Below, piece after piece: positions 45,669 to 54,595 of a stretch of 64,000 bases of DNA (its first letter is position 1; the number at the start of each line of letters is the position of its first letter). Where the stretch lies: assembly GCF_010731295.1 (NCBI RefSeq), contig NZ_AP022579.1:124001-188000 (forward strand), read 5' to 3'. The DNA is from Mycolicibacterium boenickei. Lineage in GTDB: Bacteria > Actinomycetota > Actinomycetes > Mycobacteriales > Mycobacteriaceae. The notes under the pieces were generated by a model, which ran no database searches, was not told the origin of the DNA, and saw only the letters and a program-made list of their open reading frames with translations. The position numbers were made by a program, and so were the translations under genes.

Positions 45669-46739
45669 ATGCGTAGATCCCTGCCCCGCCCGACCCCGGC
45701 CGGCGCCGCCACCGGCTGCGCCGTCGTGGTGGCTGCCGCCGCCGTTTGGGCGTTGAGCGATATCGGAATTCAGGACCTACCCCTCGGCCGCACCTCCCCC
45801 ACCGACACCATGGCCGTCACGGTGGTGCTGCCCACCGCCGACGGCATCACCATCGGCGCCGACGTCCGTAACGGGCAGAAGGTGGTGGGCCGCGTCAGCG
45901 GGATGAGCCTGGCCGCCTCGGGTGCCTCGGTCCAGCTCAGTCTGGCCGACGCCGACGGCCTGGGCTCCGGGACCGTGGCCAGCGTGGAACTGCCCTCGGC
46001 GCTCGGTAATCCGTTCGTCAGGCTCAGCAGCGCAGAGCCGGCGCCCCAGCGCGCCCTGCGCAACGGCGACGTGATCCCGCCCAGCCACACCGAGCTGGGG
46101 CCTCAGATCGAAAGCGCGCTGGCCACCTTCGGCGCGCTGCTGTCCCGCAGCGGTGTCGACCAGCTGGCCACCATCGTCACCGAGTTGGACAAGGCGTTCG
46201 GCGGCCGGGCCGACAAGGTGCGCGGACTGATCGACTCGATGTCGCTGCTGGCGGCCAAGGCCTCCGAACACCAGGGCGAGTTCGACCAGGCAATGAGCCT
46301 GGCCGCCAACATCACCGGACAGTTCGGCCACGAACACAAGACGGTGGCGGCATACCTCGACGCCGTCCCCAAGGTGGTGGCGATGCTCGATGTGCAGCGC
46401 GCCAAGCTGCAGACCCTGTTCTCCTCGACCACCGCACTGGCCGCGACCGCCAACAGCGTGCTGTCCTCGACCGACCTCGACAACATGGTGACCGACGCAG
46501 GCACCGTCGTCGGAATGATGGGCACGTTCAACGATCGGCTCGGCGGAATGCTCACCGCGATGAACACCTTCCTGGAGAAGTTCGGCAACTCGGTCCACGG
46601 CGATTACCTGATGTTCGATGGAGCCCTTGATATTCCGGGCACCATCGACAAGCTCCTCACCGGAGGGCTGATCGTGAACGGCACACCGATCACCGGGGAT
46701 GTGGCCCTTGAGGGGTTCTTGTCGGGAGGCCTGAATTGA
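45669..46739 (+). CDS. mceE: Mce family protein MceE (operon 2), without a lipobox
   Basis: A 356-residue protein. The N-terminal helix is about residues 14-30, then the MCE domain: ITIGADVRNGQKVVGRVSGMSL and LGNPFVRLSSA. Position in the operon makes it MceE, which is normally a lipoprotein. Here the only nearby Cys (Cys17) lies before the hydrophobic stretch, so no signal-peptidase-II lipobox is present. It is also shorter than the 422-residue MceE of operon 1 and lacks its Pro-rich tail. It is therefore probably held by its helix. Confidence 0.85.
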   Translation: MRRSLPRPTPAGAATGCAVVVAAAAVWALSDIGIQDLPLGRTSPTDTMAVTVVLPTADGITIGADVRNGQKVVGRVSGMSLAASGASVQLSLADADGLGSGTVASVELPSALGNPFVRLSSAEPAPQRALRNGDVIPPSHTELGPQIESALATFGALLSRSGVDQLATIVTELDKAFGGRADKVRGLIDSMSLLAAKASEHQGEFDQAMSLAANITGQFGHEHKTVAAYLDAVPKVVAMLDVQRAKLQTLFSSTTALAATANSVLSSTDLDNMVTDAGTVVGMMGTFNDRLGGMLTAMNTFLEKFGNSVHGDYLMFDGALDIPGTIDKLLTGGLIVNGTPITGDVALEGFLSGGLN

Positions 46740-47959
46740 GACGCCTGGTCGTGGTTCAGCTGGCGATCTTCGCGGTGATCGCCGCGATCGTCATCCCGTT
46801 CGGAATCCGCTATGTGGCCGGGCCACAAGGCTTCCGGACCGCGATGACCCTGACCGCGACGATGACCGACGCGTTCGGCCTGACCGCCGGAACCAGCGTC
46901 ACCGTGCGAGGAGTGCAGGTCGGCACGGTCGACGACGTGTGGCTGGCCCCCGACGGCACCGCGATGGTGCGGCTGGCGATCGACCCGGACACCCGTATCC
47001 CGCGCGATGCGATCCTGACCGTCGGAATGGGCACGGCCGCCGGCATCCAGAGCGTCGACATCATGCCGCAGTCCGACTCGGGGCCGTACCTGGCCTCCGG
47101 GGACACCATCGCCGCACCGGCCGACCGCCAGCCGATCCAGATGGACCGGATCATGGGTGACACCGCACAGCTGGTGAAAGGCATTGACACCCAGGCGGTC
47201 CAGTCGGTCGGCACCGAACTGTCGAACGCGTTCGAGGGGCTCGGCCCCGACCTGGCGATGCTGATCGACAACGCGTCGGACATGTCCACCCGCATCCGCA
47301 ACCAGACCGGACAGCTGCAGCCCCTGATCGACGGGACCGCGGAGCTCGTCACCACCATGGCCGGCCAGGGCGACTCCTTCGTGCGCGGCATGGGCGCCAG
47401 TGCACGGCTGGCCAATCAGCTCGACGGCAGCGGACCGGCGTTCCTGTACCTGACCGACCACTCGCCGGCCGCGCTGAGTTCCCTGCAGCGGGTGCTCGAT
47501 ACGTACCAGGGCACCTTCGGCGCCACCCTGGCCAACCTGGCCACCGTCACCCCGATCATCGGGGACCGCACCGACTCGCTGCAGACGGGGCTGTCGACGA
47601 TCCCCAAGGGTCTGCAGGATCTCACCTCCATCGTCAAGGTCGACGCCACCGGTCAGACCCGAGCCGACTTCTCGCTCATCGCGACCCAGGGGCCGGTGTG
47701 CAATTACGACGTCGACCGGCGAGCCATCGGCGACGTCAGCGCCAAAGAACCGAATCTGGTGATGTACTGCCCGCCGGCACCCGACATGCTGATGCGGGGC
47801 GCGGTCAACGCACCCCGCCCCAACGATCTCGGCCTGCAGAACTCACAGACCCCTGGGTATCCGATCGGACCCGAGGTGGTCACCGACCCGGTCAAGATAC
47901 CGACCCTGGCCCAGCTGGCCTACAAGTGGCGCAGCATCCTGAAAGGTGGCCCGCAGTGA
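46736..47959 (+). CDS. mceF: Mce family protein MceF (operon 2)
   Basis: A 407-residue protein. The start is TTG at 46736, which overlaps the mceE stop (TTGA) and is preceded by GGGAGG 6 bases upstream. It has an N-terminal helix (about 5-28), then VTVRGVQVGTVDDVWLAPDG and the GTAAGIQSVDIMPQ block. The end carries RGAVNAPRP, as in MceF of operon 1. It is the last MCE subunit and overlaps the Mce-associated gene. Confidence 0.9.
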   Translation: MRRLVVVQLAIFAVIAAIVIPFGIRYVAGPQGFRTAMTLTATMTDAFGLTAGTSVTVRGVQVGTVDDVWLAPDGTAMVRLAIDPDTRIPRDAILTVGMGTAAGIQSVDIMPQSDSGPYLASGDTIAAPADRQPIQMDRIMGDTAQLVKGIDTQAVQSVGTELSNAFEGLGPDLAMLIDNASDMSTRIRNQTGQLQPLIDGTAELVTTMAGQGDSFVRGMGASARLANQLDGSGPAFLYLTDHSPAALSSLQRVLDTYQGTFGATLANLATVTPIIGDRTDSLQTGLSTIPKGLQDLTSIVKVDATGQTRADFSLIATQGPVCNYDVDRRAIGDVSAKEPNLVMYCPPAPDMLMRGAVNAPRPNDLGLQNSQTPGYPIGPEVVTDPVKIPTLAQLAYKWRSILKGGPQ

Positions 47960-48555
47960 GCAATTCCGACGATGAATCAGCCGACGACCGTGGTGAATCG
48001 GTGCTGACGTTGGAGGATCCCTCAGATGACACCACGGACACAGCCGACGAACCAGAGCCCGAATCCTCACCCCGGCACCTCAAGCGCCGGATCCTGGCGG
48101 CCCTGCTCGCCCTGGTGGCCGTCGCTGCCACCGCCGCGCTGGTGACGTTGTCGATCGGCGAGTACCAGCACCGTCGAGACGACGCCCTGCGCACCCAGGC
48201 CGTCGAGATGTCGCGCGACTATCTGGTGTCGATGGCCGCGTTCGACTACCAGAAGATGGACGCCAACCGCGAGCACATCGTCGCCAACTCCACCCCCGGG
48301 TTCGCGGCCAAGTACGACGAGATGGTCAAGGCGCTCCGCGACATCGTGGTGACCAGCAAGGGCGTCGCCACCGCCACGGCCGATCACGTCGTGGTCGACG
48401 CGCTCGACGGAGACAGCGCGACCGTCATCGCATTCGTCGACCAGCACGTCACCAATGTGACTGCGCCACAAGGTAGTAACCAGAAGTACCGGATGGTGGT
48501 CAAGCTGGCGCGCAGCGGCGACCGCTGGATCGTCGACGACGTCCAGACCGTATAA
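47956..48555 (+). CDS. Mce-associated membrane protein (operon 2)
   Basis: A 199-residue protein with a GTG start that overlaps the mceF stop (GTGA). It has an acidic N-terminal region (about 1-45), one helix (about 50-72), and an extracytoplasmic domain with AFVDQHVTNVTAPQGSNQKYRMVVKL and a C-terminal DRWIVDDVQTV. The layout and motifs correspond to the Mce-associated protein of operon 1. Such proteins stabilise Mce complexes in mycobacteria. Confidence 0.88.
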   Translation: MSNSDDESADDRGESVLTLEDPSDDTTDTADEPEPESSPRHLKRRILAALLALVAVAATAALVTLSIGEYQHRRDDALRTQAVEMSRDYLVSMAAFDYQKMDANREHIVANSTPGFAAKYDEMVKALRDIVVTSKGVATATADHVVVDALDGDSATVIAFVDQHVTNVTAPQGSNQKYRMVVKLARSGDRWIVDDVQTV

Positions 48556-48582
48556 CCGACCGTTCCACCCGAGAGGAGTCCC

Positions 48583-49488
48583 ATGCCCGCGACATACGTG
48601 GATCTGGCCGCCGAGCCGCGCCTTACCACCGCCGAGACCCGCATCACCGTCACCCAGCGGGTGCCGCGGTGGATCAGGAAGAAGAACGTCGACCTCTCCG
48701 ACGCGCTGGACTTCTGGTCCGCGGCCGGAGCGGCGGCGAACGTCATCATGCAGATGAGCTGGCCCGAGGTCGGCTACGGGGTGGCCGAAAGCCGGGTGGA
48801 GTCAGGCAGTTTGGTGCACCACCCGTGGAAGCGGCTACGTACCACCGCGCAATACCTCACCGTCGCGATCCTCGGCACCGATGAGGAGAAGAACGCCTAC
48901 CGGGAGGCGGTCAACGTCGCGCACCGGCAGGTCCGGTCCACCGAGGACAGCCCGGTCAAATACAACGCGTTCAACCGCGAACTGCAGTTGTGGGTGGCGG
49001 CCTGCCTTTTCATCTTCTACGAGGACACCCATCAACTGCTCTACGGCACGATGACCGAGGAGCAGGCCGAAGGCTTCTACCAGAGCGCCATGACGATCGG
49101 CACCACGCTGCAGGTGCTCGAGGAGATGTGGCCGGCCACCAGGGCGGACTTCGACGCGTACTGGAACACCGCGTGCGAACGCGTCGAGATGACGCCGTTC
49201 GTGCGGGACTACCTCATGGTTCTGGTGGAGCTGCGGATGATCAACTGGCCCATGCGGAAGATGCTGGCACCGCTGTTGCGGTTCTTGACCATCGGCTTCC
49301 TGGCGCCGGTGTTCCGCGATGCGATGGAACTGGAGTGGACCGAGACCGATCGACGGCGCTTCGAACATCTCTTCCTGTTCGTGGCGTTGGTCAACCGCTT
49401 CCTGCCGAAATCCCTGCGCACCGGCAACTATGCGGTGCTGAGGAAGGATCTGCGCCGCCGGATCCGGCGCAAGAAGTCGCTGATCTGA
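48583..49488 (+). CDS. MpaB/rubber-oxygenase family protein (DUF2236)
   Basis: A 301-residue protein starting 27 bases after the Mce-associated gene, with GAGAGGAG before the ATG. It matches the ER-bound oxygenase MpaB / Lcp rubber-oxygenase catalytic domain. The family pattern is visible: WKRLRTTAQYLTVAILG, then VNVAHRQVRS with a candidate haem-ligand His, YNAFNRELQLWVAACL, and the YEDTHQLLYG segment. Lcp-type members are haem proteins that cleave polyisoprene; MpaB cuts a farnesyl chain. The location suggests that it acts on the lipid brought in by mce operon 2. No signal peptide is seen. The substrate is unknown. Confidence 0.85.
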   Translation: MPATYVDLAAEPRLTTAETRITVTQRVPRWIRKKNVDLSDALDFWSAAGAAANVIMQMSWPEVGYGVAESRVESGSLVHHPWKRLRTTAQYLTVAILGTDEEKNAYREAVNVAHRQVRSTEDSPVKYNAFNRELQLWVAACLFIFYEDTHQLLYGTMTEEQAEGFYQSAMTIGTTLQVLEEMWPATRADFDAYWNTACERVEMTPFVRDYLMVLVELRMINWPMRKMLAPLLRFLTIGFLAPVFRDAMELEWTETDRRRFEHLFLFVALVNRFLPKSLRTGNYAVLRKDLRRRIRRKKSLI

Positions 49489-49551
49489 CGGCTCGCGGCG
49501 GTTCACGGCGATCAGACGGGTCCGGTGCTGACCTTCCGCCAGAATGAGCGG

Positions 49552-50241
49552 GTGCGCAGAACTCGGGTGTGGTGTGTGATTGCCATGGCGGCGATGCTGG
49601 TGGGAGTGACCGGGTGCACGAGCACCGTGGCCGGCACCGCCCTGAAGAAGACTCCGTCGCCCGAGGAGAACAAGCTCGAGCAGATCATGTTGCCGATCGA
49701 GGAACTCAAGGCGATCGTCGGGGCCGGCAACTTGGCGTTCACCAGCAAGTCCGCGGATCTGAACAGCAACTTCTGGCGGATTCGCGACGAAAAATGCCTG
49801 GGCGCACTCTTTCCCGCCGAGTACCTCGTCTACCTGTTCAGCTACTGGGATTCGGTACGCACCCAGGTCGCCCAGGACCCTGATTCCGACCATCGCCACT
49901 GGGTGCAACAGGCCGCCGTGCTCCTCATGTCGGAGGACGAAGCGCGATCCACGCTCGAAAGCTCCAAGGAGTGGTGGGGAAAATGCGCAGGATCCGAGAT
50001 CTCGCTTCGGGAGAAGCGGGGTGACGAGACCAGCGACCGCACCTGGCACATCGGCGATCTCGTCGTCGACGGCGACCTGATCACCCAGACGACCACCCGA
50101 GCGGGCACCGACGGATGGGCATGCCAACGGGCTCAGTCGGTGGTGACCCGGATAGCCGTCGATGCCAAGGTCTGCGGCTACCAGATCCACGACCAGGCAG
50201 CCACCATCGTCAAGAAGCTGGCCGCCAACGCACGCGGTTGA
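49552..50241 (+). CDS. Lipoprotein with PknH_C-like sensor domain
   Basis: A 229-residue protein from the GTG at 49552. The signal peptide ends in lipobox VTGC. The mature domain has four Cys in the pattern of the PknH extracellular domain: EKCLGAL, WWGKCAG, WACQRA and VCGY, with DQAATIVKKLA at the end. This family includes LppH-like mycobacterial lipoproteins and the sensor of kinase PknH. The protein has no kinase part. It lies 63 bases after the MpaB-type gene in the same direction, and its role is unknown. Confidence 0.82.
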   Translation: MRRTRVWCVIAMAAMLVGVTGCTSTVAGTALKKTPSPEENKLEQIMLPIEELKAIVGAGNLAFTSKSADLNSNFWRIRDEKCLGALFPAEYLVYLFSYWDSVRTQVAQDPDSDHRHWVQQAAVLLMSEDEARSTLESSKEWWGKCAGSEISLREKRGDETSDRTWHIGDLVVDGDLITQTTTRAGTDGWACQRAQSVVTRIAVDAKVCGYQIHDQAATIVKKLAANARG

Positions 50242-50246
50242 ACGGC

Positions 50247-50756
50247 CTATCGCCCCACGGCCACCAGGTGATACGCAAGTTTGATGATCGAATATTGCTG
50301 GCCACCGCACATCCGGACGTCGACCTTGAGGCGGATGCGTTCGAACTCGCTCTGGTCACCGGTCAGCCCGACCGTGTCCCAAGTGCAGCTGCGGATTTCG
50401 GTTCCCGACGCATTGGCCGCGTCGTTGTCCCTGAACGTGAATCCCGCCACGGTGACGATCGGCGAAACATCCCGCACGCTGCGCCAGTTCGGGCCGACCT
50501 CCATGTGCACCTCGAACGCCCGCCACGTCTTGTCGTCGTCGTTCGGCTCGAAGTCGCCGCTGAGCGGCAGCGGCTGCAAGATGTCCTCACCGGGCAGCGG
50601 CTCGAGCCCGATCGGCGCGCCGAAGGCATTGGTGATGTTCTTGTCCATGAAGTTCGCATAACCGGAGACGACCCGGCACAGCGTTCCGGCACCCGCCACC
50701 GGAATGTTCAAGAGCTCTTCTGACTCAAGCGATTCCGGCGTGATGATTCCAGCCAT
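50247..50756 (-). CDS. Hypothetical protein
   Basis: A 169-residue protein with an excellent GGGGGAGG Shine-Dalgarno before the ATG at 50756. There is no signal peptide or membrane segment. It is Pro/acidic in the middle and has three Cys. The blocks FEVHMEVGPNWRSVRDVSPIVTVAGFTFRDND and YSIIKLAYHLVAVGR look like a beta-rich fold, but I do not recognise the family. It is convergent with the lipoprotein gene and is followed upstream by a REP-like repeat. Confidence 0.75.
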   Translation of the reverse strand: MAGIITPESLESEELLNIPVAGAGTLCRVVSGYANFMDKNITNAFGAPIGLEPLPGEDILQPLPLSGDFEPNDDDKTWRAFEVHMEVGPNWRSVRDVSPIVTVAGFTFRDNDAANASGTEIRSCTWDTVGLTGDQSEFERIRLKVDVRMCGGQQYSIIKLAYHLVAVGR

Positions 50757-50866
50757 GGTGTTCCTCCCCCTTCGCGGACGTGACACCGAAGGGTAGGGCG
50801 GCCGCACGCGGGAACGCTGGGGTAGTCCGCTACCTCATTTTCCGCCCAGTGGATTACCTCGCGCGG

Positions 50867-50932
50867 CACGAGCGTGCGCAAACTGCCGACGATTCGCGGC
50901 GTGGCGGGCAGCAGACACGCACGCTCGCGGTG
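50867..50932. repeat. REP-like palindromic repeat, copy 3
   Basis: The left arm CGAGCGTGCG (50869-50878) pairs with CGCACGCTCG (50918-50927). The right arm (50906-50932) closely matches copies 1 and 2. It lies between menG and the hypothetical gene. Confidence 0.8.
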
Positions 50933-50949
50933 CTGAGGGGGACGGATTG

Positions 50950-51645
50950 TCAGGCGGCGCCGGGCTTGGTCGCCGCGTGCAGGGCCACGATCCCACCGGT
51001 CAGGTTGCGCCACTTGACCTGTGACCAGCCCGCGTCCGCGATGCGCCGGGCCAGCTCGGCCTGGTCCGGCCAGGCCCGGATCGACTCGGCCAGATACACA
51101 TAGGCGTCCGGGTTGCTCGACACCGCGGTGGCCATCCGCGGCAGCGCCTGCATCAGGTACTCCTTGTACAGCGTGGCGAACGCCCGGTTGGTCGGCGTGG
51201 AGAACTCACACACCACCAGCCGGCCGCCGGGCCGGGTCACCCGGGCCATCTCGCGCAGGCCCGCCACATGATCGACGACGTTGCGCAGCCCGAAGCTGAT
51301 CGTGACGGCGTCGAAGACCCCGTCGGCGAACGGCAGCCGGGTGGCGTCGGCGCCCACCTTGGGCACCGGACGGGACGCCCCGGCGGCGAGCATGCCCACC
51401 GAGAAGTCCGCAGCCACACACCACGCGCCCGAGCTCGCCAGCTCGACCGTCGACACCGCGGTGCCCGCCGCCAGATCCAGCACCTTGTCCCCCGGGCCGA
51501 TACCCAGCGCCGCACGGGTCTGGCGACGCCAGAACCGGTCCTGCCCGAGCGACAGCACGGTGTTGGTCAGGTCGTAGCGCCGCGCCACGGCATCGAACAT
51601 CGATGCCACTTCGTGGGGGTTCTTCTCCAGGCTCGCTCGACTCAC
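50950..51645 (-). CDS. menG: Demethylmenaquinone methyltransferase MenG (UbiE family)
   Basis: A 231-residue SAM-dependent methyltransferase. The start is a GTG at 51645, which gives the usual [11 protein letters not shown]-terminus; an ATG at 51669 with an AGGAAG upstream is the alternative. UbiE signature blocks are visible: [17 protein letters not shown], the SAM motif [22 protein letters not shown] and [17 protein letters not shown]. It methylates demethylmenaquinone in the last common step of menaquinone synthesis. It corresponds to Rv0558. Confidence 0.94.
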   Translation of the reverse strand: MSRASLEKNPHEVASMFDAVARRYDLTNTVLSLGQDRFWRRQTRAALGIGPGDKVLDLAAGTAVSTVELASSGAWCVAADFSVGMLAAGASRPVPKVGADATRLPFADGVFDAVTISFGLRNVVDHVAGLREMARVTRPGGRLVVCEFSTPTNRAFATLYKEYLMQALPRMATAVSSNPDAYVYLAESIRAWPDQAELARRIADAGWSQVKWRNLTGGIVALHAATKPGAA

Positions 51646-51727
51646 GCCGCCGACGCTACCCGTAGCCATCCCTGTGAACTTCCTGCGACCGGGAATTGGC
51701 GCCCGCCGGGGCGACTTGAAGCTGATC

Positions 51728-52552
51728 ATGAGCGAAAAAGTGTGGTTCATCACCGGTGCATCGCGAGGCTTCGGCCGGGAGTGGGCGATCGCGGCCCTGG
51801 AGCGGGGCGACAAGGTGGCCGCCACGGCGCGGGACACCGCGGCGCTGGCCGACCTGGCCGACAAGTACGGCGACGCGCTGCTGCCGATCAAACTCGACGT
51901 CACCGACCGTCAGGCCGACTTCGCCGCGGTCAAAACCGCCCACGACCGCTTCGGCCGGCTGGACGTCGTCGTCAACAACGCGGGCTACGGCCAGTTCGGC
52001 TTCATCGAGGAGGTGTCCGAGGCCGACGCCCGCGACCAGATCGAGACGAACGTCTTCGGCGCCCTCTGGGTCACCCAGGCCGCGCTGCCGTACCTGCGGG
52101 CCCAGGGCAGCGGACACATCATCCAGGTGTCCTCGATCGGCGGCATCACCGCGTTCCCGTTGGTCGGCATGTACCACGCGTCCAAGTGGGCGCTGGAAGG
52201 CCTCTCCCAGTCACTGGCCCAGGAGGTGGCGCCCTTCGGGGTGCACGTCACGCTGATCGAGCCGGGCGGGTTCTCCACCGACTGGGCCGGCTCCTCGGCC
52301 AGACATGCTGCCCCGCTTGCCGATTACGACGAGGCCCGCGCGGCCGCGCAACGCGCCCGCGCCCAGCGCAGCGCCAAACCCGGTGACCCCAAGGCCTCGG
52401 CCGAGGCGGTACTGAAGATCGTCGACGCCGAGAACCCGCCGCTGCGGGTGTTCTTCGGTGAGCTGCCGCTACAGCTGGCCAAGGCCGATTACGAGAGCCG
52501 GCTGGCCACCTGGGAGCAATGGCAGCCGGTGTCGGTTCTCGCCCAGGGCTAG
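51728..52552 (+). CDS. Short-chain dehydrogenase/reductase
   Basis: A 274-residue SDR from the ATG at 51728. The cofactor motif is [12 protein letters not shown] (about residues 10-21). NNAGYGQFG and the catalytic YHASK with preceding Ser in VSSIGG are intact. The frame is open to an earlier ATG at 51674, but the encoded N-terminus there does not look SDR-like. It is divergent from menG. The substrate is unknown. Confidence 0.9.
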   Translation: MSEKVWFITGASRGFGREWAIAALERGDKVAATARDTAALADLADKYGDALLPIKLDVTDRQADFAAVKTAHDRFGRLDVVVNNAGYGQFGFIEEVSEADARDQIETNVFGALWVTQAALPYLRAQGSGHIIQVSSIGGITAFPLVGMYHASKWALEGLSQSLAQEVAPFGVHVTLIEPGGFSTDWAGSSARHAAPLADYDEARAAAQRARAQRSAKPGDPKASAEAVLKIVDAENPPLRVFFGELPLQLAKADYESRLATWEQWQPVSVLAQG

Positions 52553-52592
52553 CCGCGGTTTCATCCGGCAATCCCCGGGGAAGCCTGTGGGT

Positions 52593-54548
52593 ATGCCGGA
52601 AAGCGTCACACAAAAGCTGATCGGGTCCCATCTCGTCTCCGGGTCGATGACGCCCGGAGATGAGATGGCGATCCGGATCGACCAGACGCTGACGCAGGAC
52701 GCCACCGGAACACTGGTCATGCAGGAGCTAGAGGCGCTCGGGCTCGACCGGGCCCGGACCGAGGTCAGCGTGCAGTATGTCGACCACAACCTGCTGCAGA
52801 CCGACGAGAAGAACGCCGAGGATCACGAGTACCTGCGGACCGCCGCGCAACATTTCGGGCTCTGGTTCTCCAAGCCCGGCAACGGGGTCTCGCACCCCAC
52901 CCACATGCAGCGCTTCGGCATACCCGGCAAGACCATGGTGGGGTCGGACTCGCACACCCCGGCCGCCGGATCGCTGGGGATGCTGGCCATCGGCGTCGGC
53001 GGGCTCGAGGTGGCACTGGCCATCGCCGGCGAACCGCTGCACCTGCGCGCACCTGAGGTGTGGGGCATCCGGCTGGAAGGCACGCTCCCGCAATGGTGTT
53101 CGGCCAAGGACGTCATCCTGGAGATGCTCAGGCGCCACGACGTCAAGGGCGGCGTCAACCGCATCATCGAGTACCACGGCCCCGGGCTCGAGGGCCTGTC
53201 AGCGATGGATCGGCACGTCATCGCCAACATGGGCGCCGAACTCGGCGCGACCACCACCGTCTTCCCCAGCGACGACGCGGTACGCGACTTCCTCACCGGC
53301 GAGGACCGTGGCGACGACTGGGTGGAACTCGTCGCCGACGACGGTGCGCAATACGACATCGACGAGGTCATCGACCTGTCGGCACTCGAACCGCTGATCG
53401 CCAAACCGTCGTCACCCGGCAACGTCGTCCCGGTGTCCGAGGTGGCAGGCGAGCCCGTGTCGCAGGTGGTCATCGGCTCCAGCGCCAACCCCGGATTGCG
53501 CGACTTCGCGATCGCAGCGGCCATGGTGCACGGCCGTCAGACCTCGCCCGACGTCAGCTTCGACGTCAACCCCACCTCCCGCGAGATCCTCACCGACCTG
53601 ACCAGGATGGGCGCCACGACCGAACTCGTCATCAACGGCGCGCGCATCCACCAGGCCGGCTGTATGGGCTGCATCGGCATGGGTCAGGCGCCGGCCACCG
53701 GTCGCAACTCGCTGCGAACCATGCCACGCAACTTTCCGGGCCGGTCCGGCACCAAGGAGGATTCGGTGTGGCTGTGCTCACCGGAAACCGCTGCGGCATC
53801 GGCCATCACGGGCGTCATCACCGATCCGCGACAATGGGCGGCCGACAACGGGATCGAGTACCCGGAGCTCGATCTGCCCACCCACTTCAGCGTCAACACC
53901 GCCATGCTGGTCGCCCCGGCCGCACCCGAACAGGCCCGCACCGTCGAAGTCATCAAGGGGCCCAACATCTCCAGCCTCCCCGAGCTGACGCCGCTGCCCG
54001 ACGTGATCGAGGCACCGGTCCTGCTCAAGGTCGGCGACAACATCTCGACCGACGAGATCTCGCCCGCCGGCGCGCGCGCCCTGCCGTTCCGGTCGAACAT
54101 CCCCAAACTCGCGATGTTCAGCTTCACCCAGATCGACGAGACCTATCCGGAACGGGCCCAGTCCGCCGAGAACGGCCACATCGTCGTCGGCGGTGAGAAT
54201 TACGGTCAGGGTTCGTCCCGCGAACACGCCGCGATCGCGCCCCGCTACCTCGGACTGCAGGTGGTGATCGCCAAATCGTTCGCACGCATCCACTGGCAGA
54301 ACCTCGCCAATTTCGGTGTGCTCGCAGTGGAATTCGCCGATCCCGCCGACTACGACTCGGTGGCCCAAGGCGACGTACTCGCCCTGACCAACCTGCGCCG
54401 GGCATTGACCGACGGTGATCCCATCACCGTCACCAACACCACTGAAGGAACGTCATTCGCGGTGCGCCATCGCCTTTCGCCGCGACAGGTCCGGCATGTG
54501 CTCGCCGGCGGCCTGATTCCGTGGTTGGCCGCGCAACAGAAGAACTAG
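52593..54548 (+). CDS. Aconitase-family protein, one Fe-S cysteine position replaced by Ser
   Basis: A 651-residue protein with the aconitase fold: HTPAAGSLGMLAIGVGG (121-137), the CMGCIG pair (Cys357, Cys360), the swivel domain with GDNISTDEISPAG and GGENYGQGSSREHAA. It carries VVIGSSANP at 292-300 where most aconitases have IGSCTNS; the first cluster cysteine is therefore Ser297. The cluster or substrate may differ from citrate/isocitrate aconitase. The SDR ends 40 bases upstream in the same direction. I leave the symbol blank because the substrate is uncertain. Confidence 0.85.
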   Translation: MPESVTQKLIGSHLVSGSMTPGDEMAIRIDQTLTQDATGTLVMQELEALGLDRARTEVSVQYVDHNLLQTDEKNAEDHEYLRTAAQHFGLWFSKPGNGVSHPTHMQRFGIPGKTMVGSDSHTPAAGSLGMLAIGVGGLEVALAIAGEPLHLRAPEVWGIRLEGTLPQWCSAKDVILEMLRRHDVKGGVNRIIEYHGPGLEGLSAMDRHVIANMGAELGATTTVFPSDDAVRDFLTGEDRGDDWVELVADDGAQYDIDEVIDLSALEPLIAKPSSPGNVVPVSEVAGEPVSQVVIGSSANPGLRDFAIAAAMVHGRQTSPDVSFDVNPTSREILTDLTRMGATTELVINGARIHQAGCMGCIGMGQAPATGRNSLRTMPRNFPGRSGTKEDSVWLCSPETAAASAITGVITDPRQWAADNGIEYPELDLPTHFSVNTAMLVAPAAPEQARTVEVIKGPNISSLPELTPLPDVIEAPVLLKVGDNISTDEISPAGARALPFRSNIPKLAMFSFTQIDETYPERAQSAENGHIVVGGENYGQGSSREHAAIAPRYLGLQVVIAKSFARIHWQNLANFGVLAVEFADPADYDSVAQGDVLALTNLRRALTDGDPITVTNTTEGTSFAVRHRLSPRQVRHVLAGGLIPWLAAQQKN

Positions 54549-54595
54549 GCCGCGATCCGGCCTCCAGCAACCTAAACCGGCGTACCGTCGAACCC

